From Candidatus Thorarchaeota archaeon (GTDB lineage: Archaea; Asgardarchaeota; Thorarchaeia; Thorarchaeales; Thorarchaeaceae), in the NCBI GenBank assembly GCA_016840825.1, contig JAEORN010000046.1:1-64000 (forward strand): a stretch of 64,000 nucleotides of DNA. The letters run 5' to 3'. Below, piece by piece: positions 1 through 7,342 of this stretch (its first letter is position 1; each line of letters opens with the position of its first letter). A program made the translations under genes and the position numbers. The notes beneath the pieces were generated by a model. It was not told where the DNA came from. It did no database searches and was given only the letters and a program-made list of their open reading frames with translations.

Positions 1-1
1 A

Positions 2-451
2 AGAGAAGTAAAGGACACTATTGTCAAGAAGGTCGTCTGGATTTACAAGGAACCAAAAGTTGTTGGAGTTGCACTGGTTCGTGATCTTGTTCGGGCGATG
101 GAAGAGAATGAGGCACAGGAAGGAATGCTTGTTGGAGGATCAAGATTCACTCCTGCTGCGAAGAAGCAAGCTCGACAGTCAAGAGTGGAATTGGTAGAGG
201 GTGGATATGCATCATTTGAGCTCTTTGGACATGAAATGGTACCGAAACATGTAATCGCATCAGATGATGAAGTGTCCATGGTCACCGATCATTATGGAAT
301 CAAGAAAACCCAGCTTCCTCGCATTGCAAGAGAGGATCCAGCCGCGAGAGTTCTTGGAGCACGAGTCGGTCAAGTCGTTAGAATTGAGAGAGATAGTCCT
401 ACTGCAGGAAGAACTTACTATTACAGATTAGTTGTTGAGCCCGGTCGTTAG
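2..451 (+). CDS. rpoH: RNA polymerase subunit Rpb5/RpoH, two-domain form (5' partial)
   Basis: This is a subunit of the archaeal RNA polymerase. The C-terminal ~80 residues are classic RpoH/Rpb5: a VPKH motif, then QLPRI, DPAARVLGA and SPTAGRTYYYRLV, matching the assembly domain shared by all archaeal and eukaryotic enzymes. The reading frame stays open to the left edge. The residues before this domain (KEPKVVGVALVRDLVRAMEE, then FTPAAKKQA) resemble the end of the N-terminal jaw domain of eukaryotic Rpb5 (compare EEPKVGIKTIKTYCQRMQEE and MTPSAKQSL in the human protein, from memory). Standard archaeal RpoH lacks that domain. At least 149 residues are visible, so the ATG at 98 is unlikely to be the true start. 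The gene ends convergently with the next one, overlapping it by 4 bases. Confidence 0.93.
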   Translation, partial: REVKDTIVKKVVWIYKEPKVVGVALVRDLVRAMEENEAQEGMLVGGSRFTPAAKKQARQSRVELVEGGYASFELFGHEMVPKHVIASDDEVSMVTDHYGIKKTQLPRIAREDPAARVLGARVGQVVRIERDSPTAGRTYYYRLVVEPGR

Positions 452-1218
452 ATAACGACAACACCCAATGCAATTCCAATAAGTAGCATAACTACACAAG
501 CTGAATAAGGTAGGAGAATATTGTCTGTTCCTTTTGGACTCACCAATTCGACAATTGTGGCAGTGATACTTCCAATAAGTGCAATCATCAGAATCTCATA
601 CCAAAGAATCACTCCCCCTGGAGCTAAAGTACCATAATTATAGATTCCGAAGAACCAGAATGCGATTAGTGCTCCTAAGAAAGAGAATATGAAAAGGGCT
701 AGAGACCCTTGCAAGCTCCTATGTGAGCCCAAGATAGTACGAGTATGGTTCTTTCCATATTTCATTCCAATAGGGGCTGACATTCCATCGCCAAACATCA
801 TCATTTGGATGGCTGCTGCTGCGATGAAGTATATTGATTCAAGACCCAAGAACGTGAAGATACCTGTGAGGACAGTAATGGACACAGCATACCAGAAGGG
901 ACCTCTCACACTTCCATGCTCTATGTCCTCGGGTCGTGCCATTGCTGAGAAGAACTTGCTGAATCTCTCGTTGTTAGCTATAAGCAAGAAGATTGAGAAA
1001 AGCATTGCAACAAAGGTTGCTACCCACGAATGAGTGTAGTATGGAACCGTCCAGATGGCAAGACCGGCAAATAAGTGCACGATTTTTCTCGTGAAGTCCG
1101 AACCCATATTGAGCTTCCTTCGAGCAATATCTGCAACTGCCAAAACAAGAACTGCATAGACAACTGCGATAAAGAAAACGATCATGTCTGTCGCGGTCAA
1201 AAGAAACTCAATCTGCAT
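448..1218 (-). CDS. CTP-dependent polyprenol/phytol kinase-like membrane protein
   Basis: This is an integral membrane protein of 256 residues with about seven hydrophobic segments. It carries the signatures of the phytol kinase/dolichol kinase (DGK1-SEC59) family: a basic cytosolic stretch with RKIVHLFAG near residue 44, a GDGMSAPIG motif near residue 143, a GS-R-LQGSLALF segment near 164 and a VELVSPKGTDN motif near 222. Members phosphorylate long-chain isoprenoid alcohols with CTP. In an archaeon, likely substrates would be geranylgeraniol or dolichol for lipid or glycan-carrier recycling; that substrate is inference. The gene follows the CinA-like gene in the same direction with a 55-base gap and meets rpoH tail to tail. 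Confidence 0.75.
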   Translation of the reverse strand: MQIEFLLTATDMIVFFIAVVYAVLVLAVADIARRKLNMGSDFTRKIVHLFAGLAIWTVPYYTHSWVATFVAMLFSIFLLIANNERFSKFFSAMARPEDIEHGSVRGPFWYAVSITVLTGIFTFLGLESIYFIAAAAIQMMMFGDGMSAPIGMKYGKNHTRTILGSHRSLQGSLALFIFSFLGALIAFWFFGIYNYGTLAPGGVILWYEILMIALIGSITATIVELVSPKGTDNILLPYSACVVMLLIGIALGVVVI

Positions 1219-1273
1219 TTCTTCTCATTCCTGTGACCTATCGAATGATAACCAGTGAATATACTTATCGGGT

Positions 1274-2092
1274 CTACTCTTCATTAGTATCGGATGGAAT
1301 CGAATGCAGGCCTGAAACTCTCTCAAGTGTAGTAATTGCAATCTTTACTTTCTGTTTAACTTCTGCGATTTCCTTCCCCCAGGCCGAGATCCAGACACGC
1401 ATTATCCGTGTTGTTCCATAGCGTTTTGGCATTGACTTAATCCATACACCCCTATTTTTCATCATAGCTTCTTCTATATATGGTGCAAAAACCGATTCAT
1501 CTACGACCTCAAACTCAACGATTTCTTGATAATATGCTCCTTTGACATTCTCTGATATCCATGGTTCTACCCCTCTCTTCCATATATCCTTCAGTTCTGA
1601 AGGGACCCCGGGCAGGCAAAATATCGTTGTCTTGTTATCAGTTATCAACACACCGGGCGCTCCGCCAACAGTATTGTCCAAAGCACTCGCCCCTTTGGGG
1701 AGTATAGCCATCTTCCTGCGAGTGTCCGTAATCGCAGACGAACTCACAATTTTCTTTTCAAAGAGCATTTTGTATTGTTTCTCAACAATTGCAAGTCCCT
1801 GTGAATTGAGTTCTAACGGAACATGCAACGCAGATGCAATAGCCTCCAAGGTCATATCATCATGAGTTGGACCTAAACCTCCTGAAGTAATTACCACATC
1901 ACAATGTCTTGAGAGGAATTCAAGACCACTGACTATCTCCTCAATCTCATCCCTAACTGATACGACGCGTCTCATCTCAACACCGAGTTCAACCAGTTGC
2001 TGTTCCATCCAGTGTGCATTTGTGTCAAGGACGAGACCATCTAGTACTTCGTTTCCAATTGTCAGAATCCCTGCTCGAAGTCCTTTACTCAT
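1274..2092 (-). CDS. CinA/MoeA-type molybdopterin-binding-like domain protein
   Basis: The N-terminal ~170 residues form a MoCF/CinA N domain. It opens with ILTIGNEVLDG, followed by DTNAHWM and the diagnostic TSGGLGPTHDD near residue 89, and has the GVPSELK loop near 183. The protein stops after the COG1058-type region (272 residues) and lacks the CinA C-terminal nicotinamide-nucleotide amidase domain. In better-known relatives this fold has ADP-ribose or NMN-related pyrophosphatase activity, but the substrate here is not known. The start overlaps the end of the HD-hydrolase gene by 8 bases, so translation is probably coupled. Confidence 0.8.
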   Translation of the reverse strand: MSKGLRAGILTIGNEVLDGLVLDTNAHWMEQQLVELGVEMRRVVSVRDEIEEIVSGLEFLSRHCDVVITSGGLGPTHDDMTLEAIASALHVPLELNSQGLAIVEKQYKMLFEKKIVSSSAITDTRRKMAILPKGASALDNTVGGAPGVLITDNKTTIFCLPGVPSELKDIWKRGVEPWISENVKGAYYQEIVEFEVVDESVFAPYIEEAMMKNRGVWIKSMPKRYGTTRIMRVWISAWGKEIAEVKQKVKIAITTLERVSGLHSIPSDTNEE

Positions 2093-2762
2093 TCATCTCA
2101 TCTCCATAATGTATCGTGAGTTCGTAATTTAGCATTCTTGACATCTCTTTTAGATGATTCAAGCGTTCTTGTGCTATTTGCCTCCCAATGGGGGTATGCA
2201 TACTATCAGCGATTCTCTCTGCTAGGGGATGGAATTCTCGAAGCCATTTAGATAGATCATCCATGGTCTTCCCGGGTTGTAGTCTTGGAAAAATTATGAT
2301 TCCATGTACATATCCTACTATGCCAAGTTTGTCTAACTTGTCAGATTCCCATAGGATTTGAGCTTCCAAAGGCTCAAGCTCGTTCTCTAAGGTAAGACCA
2401 ACATGTTTACGTATCAGATCTTTCACTCTCGATATGTAGTCATCATCATAGCCCATCTCCTTTAATATCTCTGAAGCCATCTCTGCACTCTTTTCTCCAT
2501 GATTGGGGACACCATGATTTCCTGGTTTTGAAATGTCATGCAACCATGCAGCGGGTACGATAACCTCCAAATCTGCTTTCATTGCTCTGCAAATGCTTTT
2601 AGCTAATCTTACAACTCTTCGAGTATGATCGATTCGATAATCATACGGGGGCTCCTTTGATGACACTATGTCTTCAATCCATTCTGTTTTTGAACAGGAT
2701 TTCGTCTTTTCTTCAATAATTCTCTCAAGTTGTGATTCAATATAGCCATTCATCATCATCAC
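2085..2762 (-). CDS. HD-domain metal-dependent phosphohydrolase
   Basis: This 225-residue protein carries an HD domain. It has a first conserved His in RIDHTRRV near residue 46, the HD doublet in AAWLHDISKP near residue 75, then two downstream histidines (NHGEKSAEMA and RKHVG) and a distal Asp in ESDKLDKLG. Such proteins hydrolyse phosphate esters of nucleotides or nucleic acids; the substrate cannot be told from sequence. The start lies in a run of four ATG codons (2751-2762), so the exact initiator is uncertain by up to three codons. It overlaps the stop of the upstream TatD gene by 4 bases. Confidence 0.82.
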   Translation of the reverse strand: MMMMNGYIESQLERIIEEKTKSCSKTEWIEDIVSSKEPPYDYRIDHTRRVVRLAKSICRAMKADLEVIVPAAWLHDISKPGNHGVPNHGEKSAEMASEILKEMGYDDDYISRVKDLIRKHVGLTLENELEPLEAQILWESDKLDKLGIVGYVHGIIIFPRLQPGKTMDDLSKWLREFHPLAERIADSMHTPIGRQIAQERLNHLKEMSRMLNYELTIHYGDEMNE

Positions 2763-3517
2763 CGTATCTTGCTGTATAACCTCAGAGTATTTTCAAGAAT
2801 GATTTCTCTTAGCTCTTCTGTTCTTCTTCTCAAAAGTCGAGCTACTTCTGCCAATGCAACAGTTATGTTTGATGGAACATTTCTTACTCCCCCAACAGGT
2901 GCCAATACTGGACTATCTGTTTCTAATAGAAGGTGTTCTATCTCAATTGCTTTCACAAGTTTCTGTTTCTGAGGAGATCGAACAACTGATGTAGGGATTG
3001 AGAAGTAATACCCTAATTCATAGGACGCTCTACGTGCAAGACTTGATTTTCCGTCAAAGGCATGCATATGGACTTCTCTCGCGTCTGCATTTTCCAGTAC
3101 CTCAAGAGCCGCTCGTCCAGCAGATCTTGAGTGAACCTGCAATGGTAACTTGTAATCACCAGCCAATCTGATAGCAATTCTGAAACTATCTTCCTGAATC
3201 CTTCGATTCTCATGTTCTCGCTCTCGAAAGTGATCAAGCCCTACTTCACCAATAGATATTATATTCTCATGATTTTTCTCAACAAATGTAACTAGCTCAT
3301 CGATATGGCCAGCGAGCATCGGATCAAGACCTATGCTGGCGAAAACCGATTCATTATCGAGGGCAATCTTCATGTTTCTTATCCAGTCTTCAGGAGCAAT
3401 AGCTGAACTGATACAGATTATTCCTAGAGACTGGGCCTCTTTGATGACTGAATCTAAATCATCATAAAACTCCTCTTGTTCCAAATGACAATGAGTGTCT
3501 ACAAGTTTCCTTTTCAT
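2759..3517 (-). CDS. TatD-family metal-dependent DNase
   Basis: This is a 252-residue TIM-barrel hydrolase of the TatD family. It starts with the metal-binding DTHCHL motif at residues 7-12. It continues with GEVGLDHF near 91, an HSRSAGRAALEVL stretch near 128, HMHAFDG near 151 and ETDSPVL near 197, which together supply the expected two-metal ligands. Relatives are 3'-5' exonucleases or deoxyribonucleases. It is the first gene of a minus-strand set (TatD, HD, CinA-like, polyprenol-kinase-like) with overlapping junctions, suggesting one transcript from the 3518-3835 gap. Confidence 0.88.
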   Translation of the reverse strand: MKRKLVDTHCHLEQEEFYDDLDSVIKEAQSLGIICISSAIAPEDWIRNMKIALDNESVFASIGLDPMLAGHIDELVTFVEKNHENIISIGEVGLDHFREREHENRRIQEDSFRIAIRLAGDYKLPLQVHSRSAGRAALEVLENADAREVHMHAFDGKSSLARRASYELGYYFSIPTSVVRSPQKQKLVKAIEIEHLLLETDSPVLAPVGGVRNVPSNITVALAEVARLLRRRTEELREIILENTLRLYSKIR

Positions 3518-3835
3518 CTAAACACCCTGTTCTTTCTCATTCCATCTCCTTTACAAGCTTCTGTTTTTGGACTAATCTTGGCAGAGAGACTGGCAATTGA
3601 AAGTAATATCCTCGATAATATGATGAGCCATACTGAACACGTCGGTCTTACCAGCATGTGCATAAATTTGGCTTGAAGTTGAATCAATCCTTTTCAAAAC
3701 CTTTTAGGCAGCTTCTCACGAAACTGATTATTGTCTAGTTTTCCAAGCTGATTTCTAGAATTGTATTGCACAACATCTTAAAGTGCATGCAATTCTCAGT
3801 TTACGCATGCATATCCTCTAAGATGAGGTGAAACG
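3518..3835. other. Divergent intergenic region with paired GCATGC motifs
   Basis: This 318-base gap separates the minus-strand TatD operon from the plus-strand CDP-ribitol gene. I see no coding potential that I trust. Near the right end, the hexamer palindrome GCATGC occurs twice (3785-3790 and 3805-3810), exactly 20 bases apart, i.e. about two helical turns. They lie just downstream of a weak TATA-like TTAAAG (about 3778-3783) and upstream of the Shine-Dalgarno GAGGTG at 3825-3830. They could form an operator for the glycopolymer locus. Confidence 0.35.
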
Positions 3836-5173
3836 GTGACCGACAAGAAGAAGACAATTGCTGTTATCCTTTCAGGTGGTGTAGGTGATAGATTTGGAGC
3901 TCAGATTCCAAAGCAATTCTTATCATTAAACGGTCGCCCTATTATTTATCATACCGTGAACCGTTTTCTCAAACATCCACGGATTGATGATGTCATAATA
4001 GTTTCCAATAGTTCCTGGATTGGCAAGACCAAAGAACTTTTTCCTGATCTTCTCATCGTCCCTGGCGGTGAAACTCGACAGGACTCTTCAAAACGGGGAA
4101 TTCTTGCCTGCCCGAATGATACCGATTATGTCTTTATTCATGATGCTGTTCGTCCTTTGGTCTTTCTTGATTTGATTGACCGATGCTTCGAAGCTCTTGA
4201 CTCAGGTTATGTCGGAGTTGCTACAGTAATTCCATCTGCTGATACCATTGCCCAAGTAGCAGAAAATAAGATCTCAGCAATGCCTGACAGGAAATTGCTT
4301 CGCCGTTCACAAACACCTCAAGCTTTTCATTATCCAATTGTAAGACAAGCTCACGAAGAAACTAATATCACTGATAGCACTGATGATATTCGACTTGTAT
4401 TCAATATGGGGTATGAATGTGCAGCTGTAGAAGGCGATCCCCTGAACATGAAAGTAACAACGATTGCTGATTTGTACTCAATTGAGAGGCTTTCACAATT
4501 TGAGAAACCGAAATTGGTGTCTTCAATGGATTTCAGTGGAAAGACCGCTGTTGTGTTTGGAGGAACTAGCGGAATAGGTGCTGCAACTGCCAACTTATTG
4601 GAATCGTTCAATGCTGAAGTAATCCGGTGCGGGAGGAAGGAATGCGATGTCAGAAATCCCGAGAGCATAGAGAACCTTTTCAAATCTCTCAAGAGGCTTG
4701 ATATTGTGGTGAATTCCGCGGGGGTCCTGATACCTCATCAAATTGCAGATGTTTCTCACGATGTGATTAATGAAACAGTAGAAACCAATCTGATTGGTGC
4801 AATCAATGTGTGCAGATTAGCTGTACGATACATGCGCTCAGGAGGGCATATTGTGAATATAGGATCAAGTTCTGCATATTTTGGCCGAGAAGGTTATTCT
4901 ACCTATTCAGCATCCAAAGCTGGACTCGTTAACTTTACTCAGGCTGCTGCAGTTGAATTTACCAAATATAATATCTGTGTCAACATGGTATCTCCGCCAA
5001 GAACGCACACTCCTCTATATCTGGGATTGTATCCTGATGTGGACGTATCTACACTCTTTGATCCGAAAGATGCTGCAAAGATAATTTGCAGCTATTGTAC
5101 TGGTCCAGAAACAGGCAATATCGTTGATTTGAAATTGCACATGTCCGGATTTGGAACTGGAGAGAACCTCTAA
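3836..5173 (+). CDS. Bifunctional CDP-ribitol synthase: IspD/TarI-like cytidylyltransferase fused to SDR reductase
   Basis: Residues 1-225 are an IspD/TarI-type cytidylyltransferase. They show LSGGVGDRFG and PKQF near the start, GGETRQDS, FIHDAVRPL, RRSQTPQAF, TDDIRLV and NMKVTTIADL. Residues ~235-445 are a short-chain dehydrogenase with the NAD(P) motif GGTSGIG, NSAG, a catalytic Ser in IGSSSAY and YSASK. All SDR catalytic positions are present. This order matches Haemophilus Bcs1/Acs1, which reduces ribulose 5-phosphate to ribitol 5-phosphate and couples it to CTP. Vertebrate CRPPA (ISPD) has a comparable layout with a degenerate second domain. Initiation is at GTG with GAGGTG five bases upstream. 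Substrate assignment is inferred from the fusion and the neighbours (epimerase, TagF-like transferase). Confidence 0.82.
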   Translation: MTDKKKTIAVILSGGVGDRFGAQIPKQFLSLNGRPIIYHTVNRFLKHPRIDDVIIVSNSSWIGKTKELFPDLLIVPGGETRQDSSKRGILACPNDTDYVFIHDAVRPLVFLDLIDRCFEALDSGYVGVATVIPSADTIAQVAENKISAMPDRKLLRRSQTPQAFHYPIVRQAHEETNITDSTDDIRLVFNMGYECAAVEGDPLNMKVTTIADLYSIERLSQFEKPKLVSSMDFSGKTAVVFGGTSGIGAATANLLESFNAEVIRCGRKECDVRNPESIENLFKSLKRLDIVVNSAGVLIPHQIADVSHDVINETVETNLIGAINVCRLAVRYMRSGGHIVNIGSSSAYFGREGYSTYSASKAGLVNFTQAAAVEFTKYNICVNMVSPPRTHTPLYLGLYPDVDVSTLFDPKDAAKIICSYCTGPETGNIVDLKLHMSGFGTGENL

Positions 5174-5188
5174 GGAGGCATATCGTTT

Positions 5189-5839
5189 TTGGTTGATCTA
5201 TCATTATCAATCCTTGGAACTCCACTTTTCGAAATCCCGAAGATTGCTCTAAGATTTGCTGAAAAAGTAGATGCATTTCACCTTGACATTATGGATGGTA
5301 GTATGACCCCAATTACTTCCTATGATTCCTCAATTGTGTCAATAATGAAGCCGTACACTAAGACAACTCTTGAAATTCATCTCTATGTTCGTGATCAACT
5401 TGAGAATCTTCTTGGTTTGAATCCTGATATTCAGGATATTGTTGTACTCCATCCAAATACCTTCGACGAGATTATCTCTCGTGATTTGAAATTTATTTCA
5501 CAACTTGGAGTGTACATCCTATCCGATGATTCTATCCAATCTCTTCGAGCTGAGATTCTTGAAATGGTGAATCTCGTTAATATTGTCACCGTCAACTCTT
5601 TGCGTGGTGGACAGACGATTGATTGGGATCTAGTAAAACGAGTTTCTATCGCTGACCATCTTCGAGAGGAAGGAGGTTATGGCTTTCGTATCTCTGTTGA
5701 TGGCGGTGTGAATTTGGAAACGCTTGACTCTATCCTAGATTATCCGATAGATCAAGTTGTAATTGGCACAGCTATTTTGAAAGCTGCAGTGCCTTTGGAA
5801 GCTCTAGATCAGGTCTTAGGATTACTGAAACAGAAATAG
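5189..5839 (+). CDS. Ribulose-phosphate 3-epimerase-like TIM-barrel protein
   Basis: This 216-residue protein is related to pentulose-phosphate 3-epimerase. It has LSLSILGTPLFEI at the N-terminus, FHLDIMDGSMTP near residue 30 (metal ligand and catalytic Asp), EIHLYV near 68 in place of the usual DvHLM, and SVDGGVN near 171 before the phosphate-binding VVIGTAI. The spacing fits the family, but several positions differ from housekeeping Rpe, so a related pentulose substrate is possible. It starts at TTG with AAGGAGG at 5172-5178, 15 bases after the CDP-ribitol gene, and probably feeds ribulose 5-phosphate to it. Confidence 0.75.
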   Translation: MVDLSLSILGTPLFEIPKIALRFAEKVDAFHLDIMDGSMTPITSYDSSIVSIMKPYTKTTLEIHLYVRDQLENLLGLNPDIQDIVVLHPNTFDEIISRDLKFISQLGVYILSDDSIQSLRAEILEMVNLVNIVTVNSLRGGQTIDWDLVKRVSIADHLREEGGYGFRISVDGGVNLETLDSILDYPIDQVVIGTAILKAAVPLEALDQVLGLLKQK

Positions 5840-5925
5840 CACCAGTTTTCATAGTTTAAACATATAACTGAGAATTCTAAGCGTTGACAAATCTGTTTGC
5901 TAACTGATGCGTAATTAGAGTTCAT

Positions 5926-7134
5926 TCAACCCGGGAAATTAATACTATATTTGGCGGTAGCATCTTCTCCGTTTGTAATGAATTCTATTAGGTACTTGGA
6001 AACTTTCTCAGTAGAGTTCTCTGATTGATACTCGTTGATCAACTCACAAATAGTCTGTCTTTTTTCGAAATAGTCATCAGTGCCAGAGATGAAATCATTG
6101 ACAGTTTGCTTAAACAAATCGAAGGTGTTTACCTTTGGTCCAGGGGTCCAGAAATCGTAATTACCAAATATGACTCCCTCTCTTTTCTCATATTCATCTC
6201 TATCAACAGTGAGGTAGATAATTGGTCTATTCAAAAGTAAATAATCTGATGCTATCGATGAATAATCTGTGACAAGAATATCTACCTCAGGTAGAATCTG
6301 GTTTATATCATGACATATCTCTGAACTGAAGTATCTAACCCTCTTTGATTCTCTTACCGAACTTTCCTCATTAATATGGTGTCTCAATAATAGTAGGATT
6401 TTGTTCTTTTCTAGCCACTCTTCCAATTCATCCTCTTGAAAATCAATGAAGGGAAAGAACTTCGTAGGCGCCCATTTTCTATATGTTGGGGCATATAGAA
6501 TAACATGGTTGTAATCATCAAGATTTTCAAGCAGATTGGGGAACTTGGGAGGTCCTCTTTCTTTGTTCAATAAACAGTCATTTCTTGGAAATCCAAGTGG
6601 CATCATTTGATAGGGGTGCAATACTGAGGTATATGCCCAAAGGTATAGATTAATCCTAGAAGTAATCAAGAATTTTGTAATGAAAGGTGCATCCTTTTCA
6701 ATATTGATTCGATCTTTTGCGGTATATTTCTTCGAAACCCAACCATCCGCTTTTGGACCCGAGTGACCATGCCATAGATGGATTCGATATTTTCTTCGTG
6801 AAGGTCTTAGGAGTCCCATATCACCCAAAGTGTGCGTCATAACCTGTGTCTTTGCTCGGAGATAGAGGAAATAGGTCTTCAAAGTTAATGGTCGTAGTGA
6901 GATGAAATCTGGCTCGCTTGAAGGACTTAGTAGAAAGAAGAAGCATTTGAATGGATTGTTTGGCAAACTCCTAAGATAGTCGAATACGGCCTTCGAGTTA
7001 CCTCCTGCATACTTCCCACCAAATGATCCAAAAATAACAAGACGATGATCCTTCGGAATGATGTAATCCAAGAACCTTGTTGTATTTTGAAATATACTGA
7101 CAATGGTTTTCTTGAACTGAACTTTGAAATTCAT
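5926..7134 (-). CDS. CDP-polyol phosphotransferase, TagB/TagF/SpsB-like
   Basis: This 402-residue protein belongs to the CDP-glycerol/CDP-ribitol glycerophosphotransferase family that builds teichoic acids in Gram-positive bacteria. Diagnostic features are LWHGHSGPKADGW near residue 122, YAPTYRKW near 214 and the nucleotide-binding TDYSSIASDYLLLNRPIIYL near 290, followed by DRDEYEKREG. There is no clear membrane span; bacterial members are peripheral to the membrane. It is convergent with the epimerase gene and divergent from the flippase gene. With the CDP-ribitol synthase next door, the simplest inference is a poly(ribitol-phosphate) or single polyol-phosphate decoration on a surface glycan. 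Confidence 0.83.
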   Translation of the reverse strand: MNFKVQFKKTIVSIFQNTTRFLDYIIPKDHRLVIFGSFGGKYAGGNSKAVFDYLRSLPNNPFKCFFFLLSPSSEPDFISLRPLTLKTYFLYLRAKTQVMTHTLGDMGLLRPSRRKYRIHLWHGHSGPKADGWVSKKYTAKDRINIEKDAPFITKFLITSRINLYLWAYTSVLHPYQMMPLGFPRNDCLLNKERGPPKFPNLLENLDDYNHVILYAPTYRKWAPTKFFPFIDFQEDELEEWLEKNKILLLLRHHINEESSVRESKRVRYFSSEICHDINQILPEVDILVTDYSSIASDYLLLNRPIIYLTVDRDEYEKREGVIFGNYDFWTPGPKVNTFDLFKQTVNDFISGTDDYFEKRQTICELINEYQSENSTEKVSKYLIEFITNGEDATAKYSINFPG

Positions 7135-7342
7135 GGTCGATCTTCTCCTCTAATCAATTGCAGAATCTCATGCTTCAATTTAAGTTTCCTATACCTAATC
7201 GTCATCAACTAATTATATTCATCTTATTTGCAGCTTAATATCTATGTCATGAACATCCTTAAAACATCCATATGTGCGACCGAATTAAGTTTTAATGGGA
7301 TTCAATGTTTTTGATTCCTGAGTAACAAAGGTAGGATGAGAA

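Noticed and set aside
3476..3676. Small plus-strand frame in the 3.5-kb gap
   Set aside because: It overlaps the start of TatD antisense and has no ribosome site or recognisable protein character.
3836..4520. Plain IspD of the MEP isoprenoid pathway
   Set aside because: Archaea make isoprenoids by mevalonate, the domain is fused to an SDR, and the neighbours are a pentulose epimerase and a TagF-like transferase.
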